This document shows positions 24,093-31,251 of a stretch of DNA of 33,135 bases, piece by piece. Origin of the DNA: Chloroflexota bacterium (GTDB lineage Bacteria > Chloroflexota > Dehalococcoidia > Lucifugimonadales > Lucifugimonadaceae); contig VXSB01000029.1 of NCBI GenBank assembly GCA_009838175.1, forward strand, positions 1 through 33,135, given 5' to 3'. Below the pieces are notes generated by a model, which ran no database searches, had not been told where the DNA came from, and worked only from the letters and a program-made list of their open reading frames with translations. Both the position numbers and the translations under genes were made by a program. The number at the start of each line of letters is the position of its first letter. The stretch's first letter is position 1.

Positions 24093-25232
24093 CTACTGTG
24101 GCGGTCTCATCGAGTCCGGCCGATCCTCATCGTCAGACGCGTACAACGACGTTATCTGCTGCGCCCATCCCCGCCTGTTCGCTTGGGTGGCCACCTCTGC
24201 GGCGAGAAGCGACAAAGCGTCCTGATGTGCAAGCCAATCGTCGATCCAACGCTTGAGCTGCTCCTCACGTTTCGGTATCACCTCCTCATGTGGCACCGCC
24301 AAGACCGGACATGACACCTCGCGGCGTATATTGTCAGCAACGGAAGGCCAAAAATTCCGCGTAAACCCGTACCGCATCCGCGATCCCATAACGATCCAAG
24401 AATATGGCGATGACTTGTGCGCCGCCGACAACGAGTTCGTAATGCCTAACCTTGACGCCCGGAACGAATGCTCGACAGGGCTCTCTTCCAACACTTTCGA
24501 CAGATACTCGCGTGATCGGTCAAACTCGCTCCGATTACGCCGGTACTCGATGTTGCTCTCGACAATGTGGATAGGAATGCGGTTCTTTTGGGCTATCGCT
24601 AGCGCATATGGCAGACAAGCCTTCATCGCACCTTCGACGCGCAACGGAACAATCACTGATTCAGGTTGGATTCTGATGTACCTGATATCGATATTCCGAT
24701 CATCGTTCACCATAAAAACCGGCACCGTCGCCACCGACAAAAGCTCTTCGGCCATCTTCTTCCGAACGTAACGACGGATCCGGTTTTGCGGACGCGCATA
24801 CATCACGATCATGGAATCACCGGCCTGCTGAGCCTTATACGAAAGGATGTGAGCTGGACTCCCGGCGCTCAAATCAGTGGTGATATCCACGCCATGGTGT
24901 TCGAGACGACGCGTCACCTCATTGAGGTAATCATTGGCGAGGATCTTCCCAAATTCGTGAATCGCGCCATTATTGATGATCGAAGCGTCTCGATTCCGAG
25001 TCTGTTCAGCCGTGTCCAACGAGAGGTGGGCACGTTGGTGCCACTCGCCATGACGCGTCAACGGCGGAACATCTGCCAGCGAAAAAAACAGATCGAGCGT
25101 CGAACCGAACCATTTGCTGATCAGCAACCCGTAAGAAATCGCTCGCTCATGCCACTCCGTGCCATCGAGTGGCACGAACAACGATTCGATCTCAACAGAA
25201 CCGTCGGATGTAGATTTGGCACTCATTACCAT
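24093..25232 (-). CDS. Tandem-domain universal stress protein
   Basis: This 379-residue protein has two UspA-like domains in tandem. The first opens with SLFVPLDGTEWHERAISYGL and ends with VATVPVFMVNDD (about 168-179). The second begins with SVIVPLRVEGAMKACLPYAL and ends with SCPVLAVPHE. The second domain keeps part of the ATP-binding loop (VMGSRMRYGFTRNFWPSVAD); the first has VMYARPQNRIRRYVRKKMAE, without the Gly-rich pattern, and probably does not bind ATP. A C-terminal helical tail follows (about 330-379). Usp proteins are stress-induced in many bacteria; the role here is unknown. The start may be ATG 25232 or 25226, two codons later. Confidence 0.85.
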   Translation of the reverse strand: MVMSAKSTSDGSVEIESLFVPLDGTEWHERAISYGLLISKWFGSTLDLFFSLADVPPLTRHGEWHQRAHLSLDTAEQTRNRDASIINNGAIHEFGKILANDYLNEVTRRLEHHGVDITTDLSAGSPAHILSYKAQQAGDSMIVMYARPQNRIRRYVRKKMAEELLSVATVPVFMVNDDRNIDIRYIRIQPESVIVPLRVEGAMKACLPYALAIAQKNRIPIHIVESNIEYRRNRSEFDRSREYLSKVLEESPVEHSFRASRLGITNSLSAAHKSSPYSWIVMGSRMRYGFTRNFWPSVADNIRREVSCPVLAVPHEEVIPKREEQLKRWIDDWLAHQDALSLLAAEVATQANRRGWAQQITSLYASDDEDRPDSMRPPQ

Positions 25233-25354
25233 CGCCTACGTCACTGTTAGATAACTTGAGAAAACACAGCAAGAACTGCACAAGACGATTCCATGTTACG
25301 CCGATACGTTGAATCAGGCATTCAATCAGGTCACACGCCTGCTTACCCTCTAGA

Positions 25355-25402
25355 GATTCGCCCTGTTTGGGTCACAGGCGCATCAGCTGACTCGCGCGAA
25401 TC
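25355..25402. other. Long-range hairpin in the gap upstream of the stress gene
   Basis: The gap 25233-25467 contains no gene. It holds a 7-bp perfect outer stem GATTCGC/GCGAATC (25355-25361 and 25396-25402), an inner CCTGT/ACAGG stem (25362-25366 and 25374-25378) and a palindrome TCAGCTGA. On the minus strand it lies between the end of the thioredoxin-like lipoprotein gene and the stress gene, so it may be a terminator or leader structure. A nearby GGGTTCAAACCCC recalls a tRNA T-arm, but no full tRNA fold can be built. Confidence 0.3.
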
Positions 25403-25467
25403 AACCGAAATCTCGAACCCGCTCCAAACACCCAAGGCGCAGGGTTCAAACCCCGAGCCTCTGCGAT

Positions 25468-27147
25468 TCACTGCGTAGGCATCGGAGCACCCGCAGCCTC
25501 ATCGAAAGCAAACTCTAGCAATCCTGGAACGCACTGGAACATACTCAACATGAATGTTTCAAACTTAGCCGCATCCCTAGGACTCGCATCTTCACGACTG
25601 CCAGCGTAGATCGTCGCCGGGTCAACTGTAGTCAACACGTCCGCCAAACACGCCTCATCACCCTCCAGATCGCCCATCTGCTCTACCATTCCCAACAACC
25701 CGCACGTGAACAACCCTCCGTAGAACACGCCCGTCACTGCAACCTCCTCTGGGCTCGCATCTGGCTGTTCTCCAGCGATCACGGCCTTCACATCCGCTCC
25801 CGCAACCAATTCCCGAATACAATCCTCTCCCCCTTCTGACAAACCCTCCATCGACGCAAGCATGTTGCCCAACCAAACCGCCCTCGCAGTCGCCGGATCA
25901 ACACAATCGATAAACGTCTCCTGCCAACCGACCGATTCCTCCTCAGACAAAACCTGTCGGGCCAATATCGTCTCCAACTCCTCTTCGCTAAACCCATCGC
26001 GAATGCAAGACTGCTCAGAATCCTCGAACTGATCGAAAAGGTCGTGCCAAGTCGTCGAGATGCTCACATCGAACTCTTTAACCTCACCTGCCTCCATCAT
26101 CGATTCGCCCGGCTCCTTGACTTCTGCTGCCGCCAACACCGACTCCAAAGACGGCTCTAACTCCAGCTGCGGAACGAAGTTCTCGAAGCGCCCAACTACC
26201 ACACCATCTCGATCCATCACAAACGTCCACTCCTGCGATACCAAACCCCACTCTTCCAGCAGCGGCGTCTTCATCGCCCGCGTCAGATCGCCCTGTATCT
26301 CCTTCGGATTCGTGAACAAATCCACATGCACAAAGTCCGCAGCATCCCCATAAGTCGCGCTCAAATTGCTCAACACCTCAACCTGCGGACCGCAAACCGC
26401 ATTCGTGCAAAACGCCGGACTCGCAAATACCACCACCGTCGGCTTACCGTTCTGAATCGCATCGCCAAGCGAAACTTGGTACAGAGACTCGTCTCGCTGC
26501 GAACCCGTCGTCAGATCCGAAACATCCTCAACGTCCGCCAAAGTCCGACTAGCCGCCAGCGGAGGCACCTCGCCAAGATCGACCGACATCGTCTCCTCGT
26601 GAACCTCCATCAAAACCTCGATCGTTGCCACGCTCCCATCCGGCTGCGGAACACTCGCCTCGACTCCCCACATACCGGCCTCGTCGAACGTCAACTCCGT
26701 AACGTGAATCCCACGAGTCCCGTACGGAAACTCGAAGTAACGCGCAAGCGCCATCTCGACCGGACCTTCCCGACCAGAAACCGCGTCCGAGCCATCCGGA
26801 TACCTGTACGACGAAACCTGAACCACCGGAAACGCCACAATCCCCGAGCCGTCCGTCAGCACCATCGCGAACCTACGCGTCCCCGGTGCCAAGTCCGGCG
26901 TCGCAAGTATCAGCCGCAACTCCTCGCTCTCGGTTCGAGTAGTCCACTCCTGCTCCGGCTCCTCTAAACCGCTGCTCGGCAACACCGCCGCAGCTTCAGG
27001 AACCGCAGTGTTCGTCGGAACCGGCGTTTGGGTAGGCGCTACTGTCGGAACCGGCGTAGCCGTCGGATCTTCACTCGAGCACGCCACCGCGAACAGCGCC
27101 AGCAGCCCCATGGCCGCCGCCAAAGTAGTCACATAACCCAAACGCAT
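25468..27147 (-). CDS. Lipoprotein with thioredoxin-like domain and cysteine-paired C-terminal repeats
   Basis: From the ATG at 27147 (559 residues; GGAGG lies six bases upstream, plus 27154-27158) the protein opens with a lipoprotein signal ending LFAVACSS (lipidated C23). A Thr/Pro-rich linker follows (about 28-50). A middle beta-rich region leads into a thioredoxin-like fold: PTVVVFASPAFCTNAVCGPQ, with C247 and C252 in an unusual CxxxxC spacing, then FVHVDLFTNP and a WTFVMDRDGVVVGRF strand pair. The C-terminal 180 residues carry six cysteines at 381, 415, 443, 482, 500 and 539, arranged as three pairs, each within a helical Asp/Glu-rich unit. It is exported and membrane-anchored. Its gene follows the TlpA-like lipoprotein by 41 bases. 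A role in extracytoplasmic thiol chemistry or metal handling is inferred. Confidence 0.85.
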   Translation of the reverse strand: MRLGYVTTLAAAMGLLALFAVACSSEDPTATPVPTVAPTQTPVPTNTAVPEAAAVLPSSGLEEPEQEWTTRTESEELRLILATPDLAPGTRRFAMVLTDGSGIVAFPVVQVSSYRYPDGSDAVSGREGPVEMALARYFEFPYGTRGIHVTELTFDEAGMWGVEASVPQPDGSVATIEVLMEVHEETMSVDLGEVPPLAASRTLADVEDVSDLTTGSQRDESLYQVSLGDAIQNGKPTVVVFASPAFCTNAVCGPQVEVLSNLSATYGDAADFVHVDLFTNPKEIQGDLTRAMKTPLLEEWGLVSQEWTFVMDRDGVVVGRFENFVPQLELEPSLESVLAAAEVKEPGESMMEAGEVKEFDVSISTTWHDLFDQFEDSEQSCIRDGFSEEELETILARQVLSEEESVGWQETFIDCVDPATARAVWLGNMLASMEGLSEGGEDCIRELVAGADVKAVIAGEQPDASPEEVAVTGVFYGGLFTCGLLGMVEQMGDLEGDEACLADVLTTVDPATIYAGSREDASPRDAAKFETFMLSMFQCVPGLLEFAFDEAAGAPMPTQ

Positions 27148-27188
27148 CACCCACCTCCAATCAAAAGACCCGATCGCGGCTTCATCAA

Positions 27189-28478
27189 TCAGAACCCGCC
27201 GTCATAGGTCCCGAACGTGAACGCGAAGATCGCAAAGTTCGGAGAATCGCTGCTCAACTTCAACGTGTCCTCTACATACTCCGGCGTCTCCACGATCTTG
27301 TACATCCGACCTTCATCAACGTTGAAGTACGACCGACCTTCATCATCGAACAGAATGTCGTCGCCAGCCTCGTTCTCCATCAGCCAACGACCGTCAAGCT
27401 CTACGTAGACCTTGAACTCGTCCGGCTCCGGTGGATCAATCACCACGTTCGCACTGCGACCATGGAAACGGAGCGCTATGTAGTCGCTCAGATCCATCGT
27501 CTCGCGAGCATGCACAATCGCCTCTTGCTCATTCCTCCACAGACCGCTCAACACGAACTTCTGCGGCGGATAGCTGTTGCGCTCCGCGTAGATGTCCTCA
27601 TACTCAACCTCACGGTCAGGCCCCACGTAGTACTCATCCTGCGCCGCATACAGTCCGTAAACGCTGTAGTTCCGGTCGTAGCCACCGTAAAGCTCACGCG
27701 TCACCGACCTCGCGGTGTCGTCCCGACTCGTGTTCTCAACCTCGCCGATCGGGATGCCACTCACGTCGTAACCCGATTCTTCGAGAACATGTCGAATCTC
27801 GAGTTCGGTCTCTCTGTATGCACCCTCGCCGAAGTGCGTGTAACGCACATCACCATTGGTATCTATCAAGTACTTCGCCGGCCAGTACCTGTTGTTGAAA
27901 CTCCGCCACGTCGACATCTCGTTGTCCAACGCCACCGGCCACTCGATGCCCTCCTCATCCACCGACATCTGAACGTTCTCGAGCTCCTTCTCGAACTCGA
28001 ACTCCGGCGCATGAACACCGAGGATCACCAGTCCGTTGTCCGCATACTTGTCCTGCCACTCACGCAGGAACGGCAGCGTCCGCAAACAGTTCACACACGT
28101 GTAAGTCCAGAAGTCCACCAGCACGACCTTGCCTTCGCTGGTCAGCTGCGCTATCGACGTCGGTTCGCTGTTGATCCATGCATCGATGTTCCGAACATCC
28201 ATGTCGAATAGCTCGACAGGCTCGGTTCGCGCCGCCGGTGCCTCTGTAGGCTCTGGCTCAGCAGTTGGCTCCTCGGTCGGTTCCGGCGTAGGGTCCGGTG
28301 CCGACGTCGCAGTCGGTTCCGGAGCTGATGTCGCGGTCGGCTCAGGAACAGCCGTCGCGGTCGGTTCATCGCTCCCACACGCGCTAAGCGTCAACAACGT
28401 CGCCAACGCAAAAATCAATATCCCGATCGATACGGCGCCGAACGCCGATCCTCGTCTGCTTCTACCCAATACTCTCAT
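27189..28478 (-). CDS. TlpA/DipZ-like thioredoxin lipoprotein
   Basis: This 429-residue exported protein begins with a basic region, a membrane segment and the lipobox LLTLSACGS (lipidated C34). A low-complexity PEPTATSAPEPTATSAP-type linker covers about 41-85. A thioredoxin-like domain follows with the redox motif WTYTCVNCLRTLPFL (C128, C131), GLVILGVHAPEFEFE, WPVALDNE and the cis-Pro-type YWPAKYLID. The C-terminal region (about 280-429, SVYGLYAAQDEYYVGP to AFTFGTYDGG) resembles the extra domain found in DipZ-like thioredoxins. CVNC is the typical DipZ-type active site. It probably reduces or oxidises disulfides outside the cytoplasmic membrane. It lies between the sulfurtransferase gene and the second thioredoxin-like lipoprotein on one strand, as a likely operon. 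Confidence 0.9.
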   Translation of the reverse strand: MRVLGRSRRGSAFGAVSIGILIFALATLLTLSACGSDEPTATAVPEPTATSAPEPTATSAPDPTPEPTEEPTAEPEPTEAPAARTEPVELFDMDVRNIDAWINSEPTSIAQLTSEGKVVLVDFWTYTCVNCLRTLPFLREWQDKYADNGLVILGVHAPEFEFEKELENVQMSVDEEGIEWPVALDNEMSTWRSFNNRYWPAKYLIDTNGDVRYTHFGEGAYRETELEIRHVLEESGYDVSGIPIGEVENTSRDDTARSVTRELYGGYDRNYSVYGLYAAQDEYYVGPDREVEYEDIYAERNSYPPQKFVLSGLWRNEQEAIVHARETMDLSDYIALRFHGRSANVVIDPPEPDEFKVYVELDGRWLMENEAGDDILFDDEGRSYFNVDEGRMYKIVETPEYVEDTLKLSSDSPNFAIFAFTFGTYDGGF

Positions 28479-28598
28479 CGGTTGCTTCCACCCTTTGTTC
28501 CTCGCCCATCACCAACACGGCGTGGCGCGAGCTCGATTTCTCGCACAATCGCTATTGACATACGAACCGTATCGCCGCGCGGTTGTCACGCAACGAAA

Positions 28599-29459
28599 CT
28601 ATGTCTCGTGTTCCACCGGCACTTCCTCGTTGTTGCCCCACTCTCGCCACGACGCATCGTAGTTCCTTACCCGCTCCGCACCTACCAGCTTCAACACCCA
28701 ATACGCCTGCGCCGCCCGGATACCACCTTGGCAGTACGTGATCACCTCGCCGTCCGTCGAAACACCCTGATCCGACAGCAAGGCCCGAATCTCGTCCGCC
28801 GTCTTCAACGTCGGCACATCGCCACCAGTGTGGAAATTCACCCACTCCAAATGAATCGCACCCGGAATCCGCCCTCCACGCTTCCCGCCGCGCTTATTCG
28901 ATCCATCCCACTCGCCATCCGTACGAACATCCAACAACGTCGTGTCGTCCGAACCGATCGCCTCCAAAACATCATCCATACCCGCATAGATAGACCTGTC
29001 AGCCTCCCGCGGTGTGAACATCGCTGTCCCATCAGCTTCATACGCCACCCTGCTAACCGCGCCTCCATCCGCAACCCAGCGCTGATACCCGCCATCCAGC
29101 ATCTTCACGTTGTAATGCCGGTAGTAGTGCAGCGCCCACATCAACCGCAACGCGTAAAGCCCACCAGTCCGGTCATACGCCACCACCAGCGAATCGTCGC
29201 TGATACCCAACTCGCTCATCGTAGCCGCAAACTGCTCCGGACCCTGAATGTGCGTCCGATCATCCAACGACGTCTTGTAGTAGTTATCCGGCGGATTAGA
29301 CGCCCCGGGAATATGCCCCTCCGCATACTCCCTCGGATCATCCGTATCCACGACAACCACATGGGCATCATCAATATGCTCAACCAACCACTCAGCCGTA
29401 ACCAAGATACTCGAATCAGCATATCCACGCTCATCCGGCGGAAGAATATCCATAGCCAT
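28599..29459 (-). CDS. Thiosulfate/mercaptopyruvate-type sulfurtransferase
   Basis: This 286-residue protein has two rhodanese domains. The N-terminal one (about 15-135: LVTAEWLVEHIDD, VVVVDTDDPREYAEGHIPGA, VVAYDRTGG) lacks the catalytic cysteine, as usual. The C-terminal one has the active loop TYCQGGIRAA with C243, preceded by LLDVRTDGEWDG and GRIPGAIHLEW. It moves sulfane sulfur from thiosulfate or 3-mercaptopyruvate to a thiol or cyanide; the loop does not settle which donor. There is no signal peptide. ATG 29459 is close to AAAGGG; the next ATG (29453) has better spacing to it. It precedes two extracytoplasmic thioredoxin-like lipoproteins on the same strand, suggesting a shared sulfur or thiol theme. 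Its upstream region is the composite repeat at 29516. Confidence 0.93.
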   Translation of the reverse strand: MAMDILPPDERGYADSSILVTAEWLVEHIDDAHVVVVDTDDPREYAEGHIPGASNPPDNYYKTSLDDRTHIQGPEQFAATMSELGISDDSLVVAYDRTGGLYALRLMWALHYYRHYNVKMLDGGYQRWVADGGAVSRVAYEADGTAMFTPREADRSIYAGMDDVLEAIGSDDTTLLDVRTDGEWDGSNKRGGKRGGRIPGAIHLEWVNFHTGGDVPTLKTADEIRALLSDQGVSTDGEVITYCQGGIRAAQAYWVLKLVGAERVRNYDASWREWGNNEEVPVEHET

Positions 29460-29515
29460 GTCCCTTTGCGCCCCCTTAAAATGACTCCCCTAAATTGTAC
29501 CGCCACATCAGGTAG

Positions 29516-29650
29516 GGGCAGGTTTCAAACCTGCCCTGCCAAGATGCCGCGAAGCGAGCGGGGTATGCACGGGGTGGACGGGCGGCATCCCCTCTCCCTT
29601 GATGGGAGAGGGCTAGGGTGAGGGTGAAAATGGGACAAAAGGGCGGGGTA
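29516..29650 (+). repeat. Composite intergenic repeat with two hairpin modules
   Basis: It lies between the divergent sulfurtransferase and hemA genes. The first module is GGGCAGGTTT/AAACCTGCCC (29516-29525 and 29527-29536), a 10-bp stem around one base. A tail GCGAAGCGAGCGGGGTATGC (about 29549-29568) matches the tail of the palindromic elements elsewhere in the window. The second module is CCCTCTCCC/GGGAGAGGG (29590-29598 and 29604-29612), followed by CTAGGGTGAGGGTGAAAA and an AAAAGGGCGG stretch. That second module recurs almost unchanged at 31129-31190. Frames through it give Leu/Ser/Arg-rich peptides (TLALSHQGRGD), which are repeat translations and not genes. The remainder to 29719 has no clear feature. 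Confidence 0.85.
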
Positions 29651-29719
29651 GACCATGACACTAACCACATATAGATAATTAATACCTAGCCACTGAACCA
29701 ACCGCGCTCCCCACCACAA

Positions 29720-30946
29720 TTGAACTTCGTACTCACAGGCCTCAGCCACAAAAACGCGCCCCTAGACATCCTCGAACGCGTCGCCATATCCGAGGAAGAT
29801 CTACCATCACACATCCGCGCACTATCCAGTCGACTAGACTCGCACGACTCCGCAACCATCCTCTCCACCTGCAACCGAACCGAGCTCTACGCCGTCACGC
29901 GAAACACCGGCGCAACCATGGAGGAGATGATCACCTATCTCTCCATCCTCGGCGATCGCAACCATCAGCCAAGTTCCAACGGCACAAGAGCAGACCTCGC
30001 ACCCTACGTCTACGCCAAAACTGGATACGACGCTGTCCACCACCTCTTCCGAGTCGTTACCGGACTCGACTCCTTGGTCCAAGGCGACCACCAAGTCGCC
30101 GGACAAGTCTCCCGGTCCTTCCAAGCACTCGCAAACGTCGACACACCCGCCGACCCCGTCCTCTCCCGCATGTTCCACGTCGCATTCCGAACCGGACGTA
30201 CTGCCCGCAAGGAATCCGGACTCGGCTGGTCCCAAGTCTCCATCCCATCATTCGGGGTCAAACTCCTCGAACGCGAAATCGGCGACCTCACCGGTAAATC
30301 CGCGCTCCTAGTCGGTGCCGGCGAAACCGGACGCATCACCGCCTCGTCGCTAATGCGAGCTGGAGTAGCCAACATGCGCATCGCCAGCCGATCACGCGCC
30401 CGCTCCAAAGGCCTCGCCGAAGACATGAACGCCGTATCCGTACCACTCGAAAACGTCGGACCCGAAATGGCCACCGTCGACATCGTCATAACCTGTACCG
30501 GCGCGAACCAAAACATCATCCTCAAAAACGACATCCAACCACACATCAGCACACGATCATCCGACATCCACATCCTAGACCTCGGACTCCCCCGCGACGT
30601 CGAACCAAATGTCGCCGATCTAAACAACGTCCGACTCTTCACACTCGAAGACCTCCAACGCCTACAGGACGAACACCAGAAATCCATCGCCGAGGCCAGC
30701 GAAAAAGCCGAAACAATCGTCGCCAACGCCGCTGCCGAATTCATCGACGACATCGAGATCCAACCGCTGCTCCGCGACATCGGAGAATCCGCCGAACGCA
30801 TCCGAGCCGCCGAACTCCAGCGAACCCTCTCCAAACTCCAAAACATCGACCCCAACACCCGCCAAGCCATCGAAGCCATGACCCGCTCAATGGTCAAACG
30901 CATCCTAGCCGACCCCATCCAAATCCTCAAACAGCGCAAACGCTGA
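29720..30946 (+). CDS. hemA: Glutamyl-tRNA reductase
   Basis: This enzyme reduces glutamyl-tRNA to glutamate-1-semialdehyde with NADPH, the first step of the C5 pathway to tetrapyrroles. The 408-residue protein has the N-terminal FVLTGLSHKNAPLDI, the catalytic cysteine in STCNRTELYA (C51), the NADPH-binding GAGETGR in LLVGAGETGRITAS, and the C-terminal dimerisation helices (about 320-408). The usually highly conserved GEPQILGQ is changed to GDHQVAGQ in GLDSLVQGDHQVAGQV. The start is TTG at 29720, with no Shine-Dalgarno visible; no ATG fits the conserved N-terminus, so a leaderless or weak start is likely. It is followed by hemL after a repeat-filled 305-base gap. Confidence 0.95.
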   Translation: MNFVLTGLSHKNAPLDILERVAISEEDLPSHIRALSSRLDSHDSATILSTCNRTELYAVTRNTGATMEEMITYLSILGDRNHQPSSNGTRADLAPYVYAKTGYDAVHHLFRVVTGLDSLVQGDHQVAGQVSRSFQALANVDTPADPVLSRMFHVAFRTGRTARKESGLGWSQVSIPSFGVKLLEREIGDLTGKSALLVGAGETGRITASSLMRAGVANMRIASRSRARSKGLAEDMNAVSVPLENVGPEMATVDIVITCTGANQNIILKNDIQPHISTRSSDIHILDLGLPRDVEPNVADLNNVRLFTLEDLQRLQDEHQKSIAEASEKAETIVANAAAEFIDDIEIQPLLRDIGESAERIRAAELQRTLSKLQNIDPNTRQAIEAMTRSMVKRILADPIQILKQRKR

Positions 30947-30954
30947 GCCACCAA

Positions 30955-31190
30955 CGCCCCTTTCGTGAAACGAAAGGGGCCGCGAGCAAGCGAAGCGAGC
31001 TCGCGGGGTATGCCCGGGGCAAGGGGAGGGCAGTGACGGACACCCGTCCCCTTCGCGCAGCGTAAGGGGACGCGGAGCGGAGCGAACGCAGGGGATGCCC
31101 CGTGGATGGACGGGGCACCGGCAATATCCCCTCTCCCTCGATGGGAGAGGGCTAGGGTGAGGGTGAAAAGGGGGACAAAAGGGCGGCGGG
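30955..31190 (+). repeat. Composite array of palindromic repeats between hemA and hemL
   Basis: Almost the whole hemA-hemL gap is repeats. The first unit has CCCCTTTCGT/ACGAAAGGGG (30957-30966 and 30970-30979) and then CCGCGAGC/GCTCGCGG (30980-30987 and 30999-31006), ending GGGGTATGCC. The second has GTCCCCTT/AAGGGGAC (31046-31053 and 31064-31071) and a tail GCGGAGCGGAGCGAACGC with GGGGATGCC. The third is CCCTCTCCC/GGGAGAGGG (31129-31137 and 31143-31151) followed by CTAGGGTGAGGGTGAAAA, the same module as at 29590. The 60 bases before hemL show no clear promoter or ribosome site. Transcription through this array would form several strong hairpins between the two haem genes. Confidence 0.9.
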
Positions 31191-31251
31191 GCATCATAGC
31201 CCATCACTCAAAATCATCGCAATCATAGTTCAACCCCATGCGCTACCATCA

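Noticed and set aside
25430-25480. tRNA-like T-arm sequence GGGTTCAAACCCC followed by GCCTCTG
   Set aside because: Only three T-stem pairs form, the D-arm and anticodon arm cannot be built, and the best acceptor partner (CACAGGC) has a mismatch and wrong spacing.
30010-31197. 395-residue minus-strand open frame across hemA and the repeats
   Set aside because: It is antisense to hemA, Ser/Arg/Met-rich, and extends only because the repeats lack stops.
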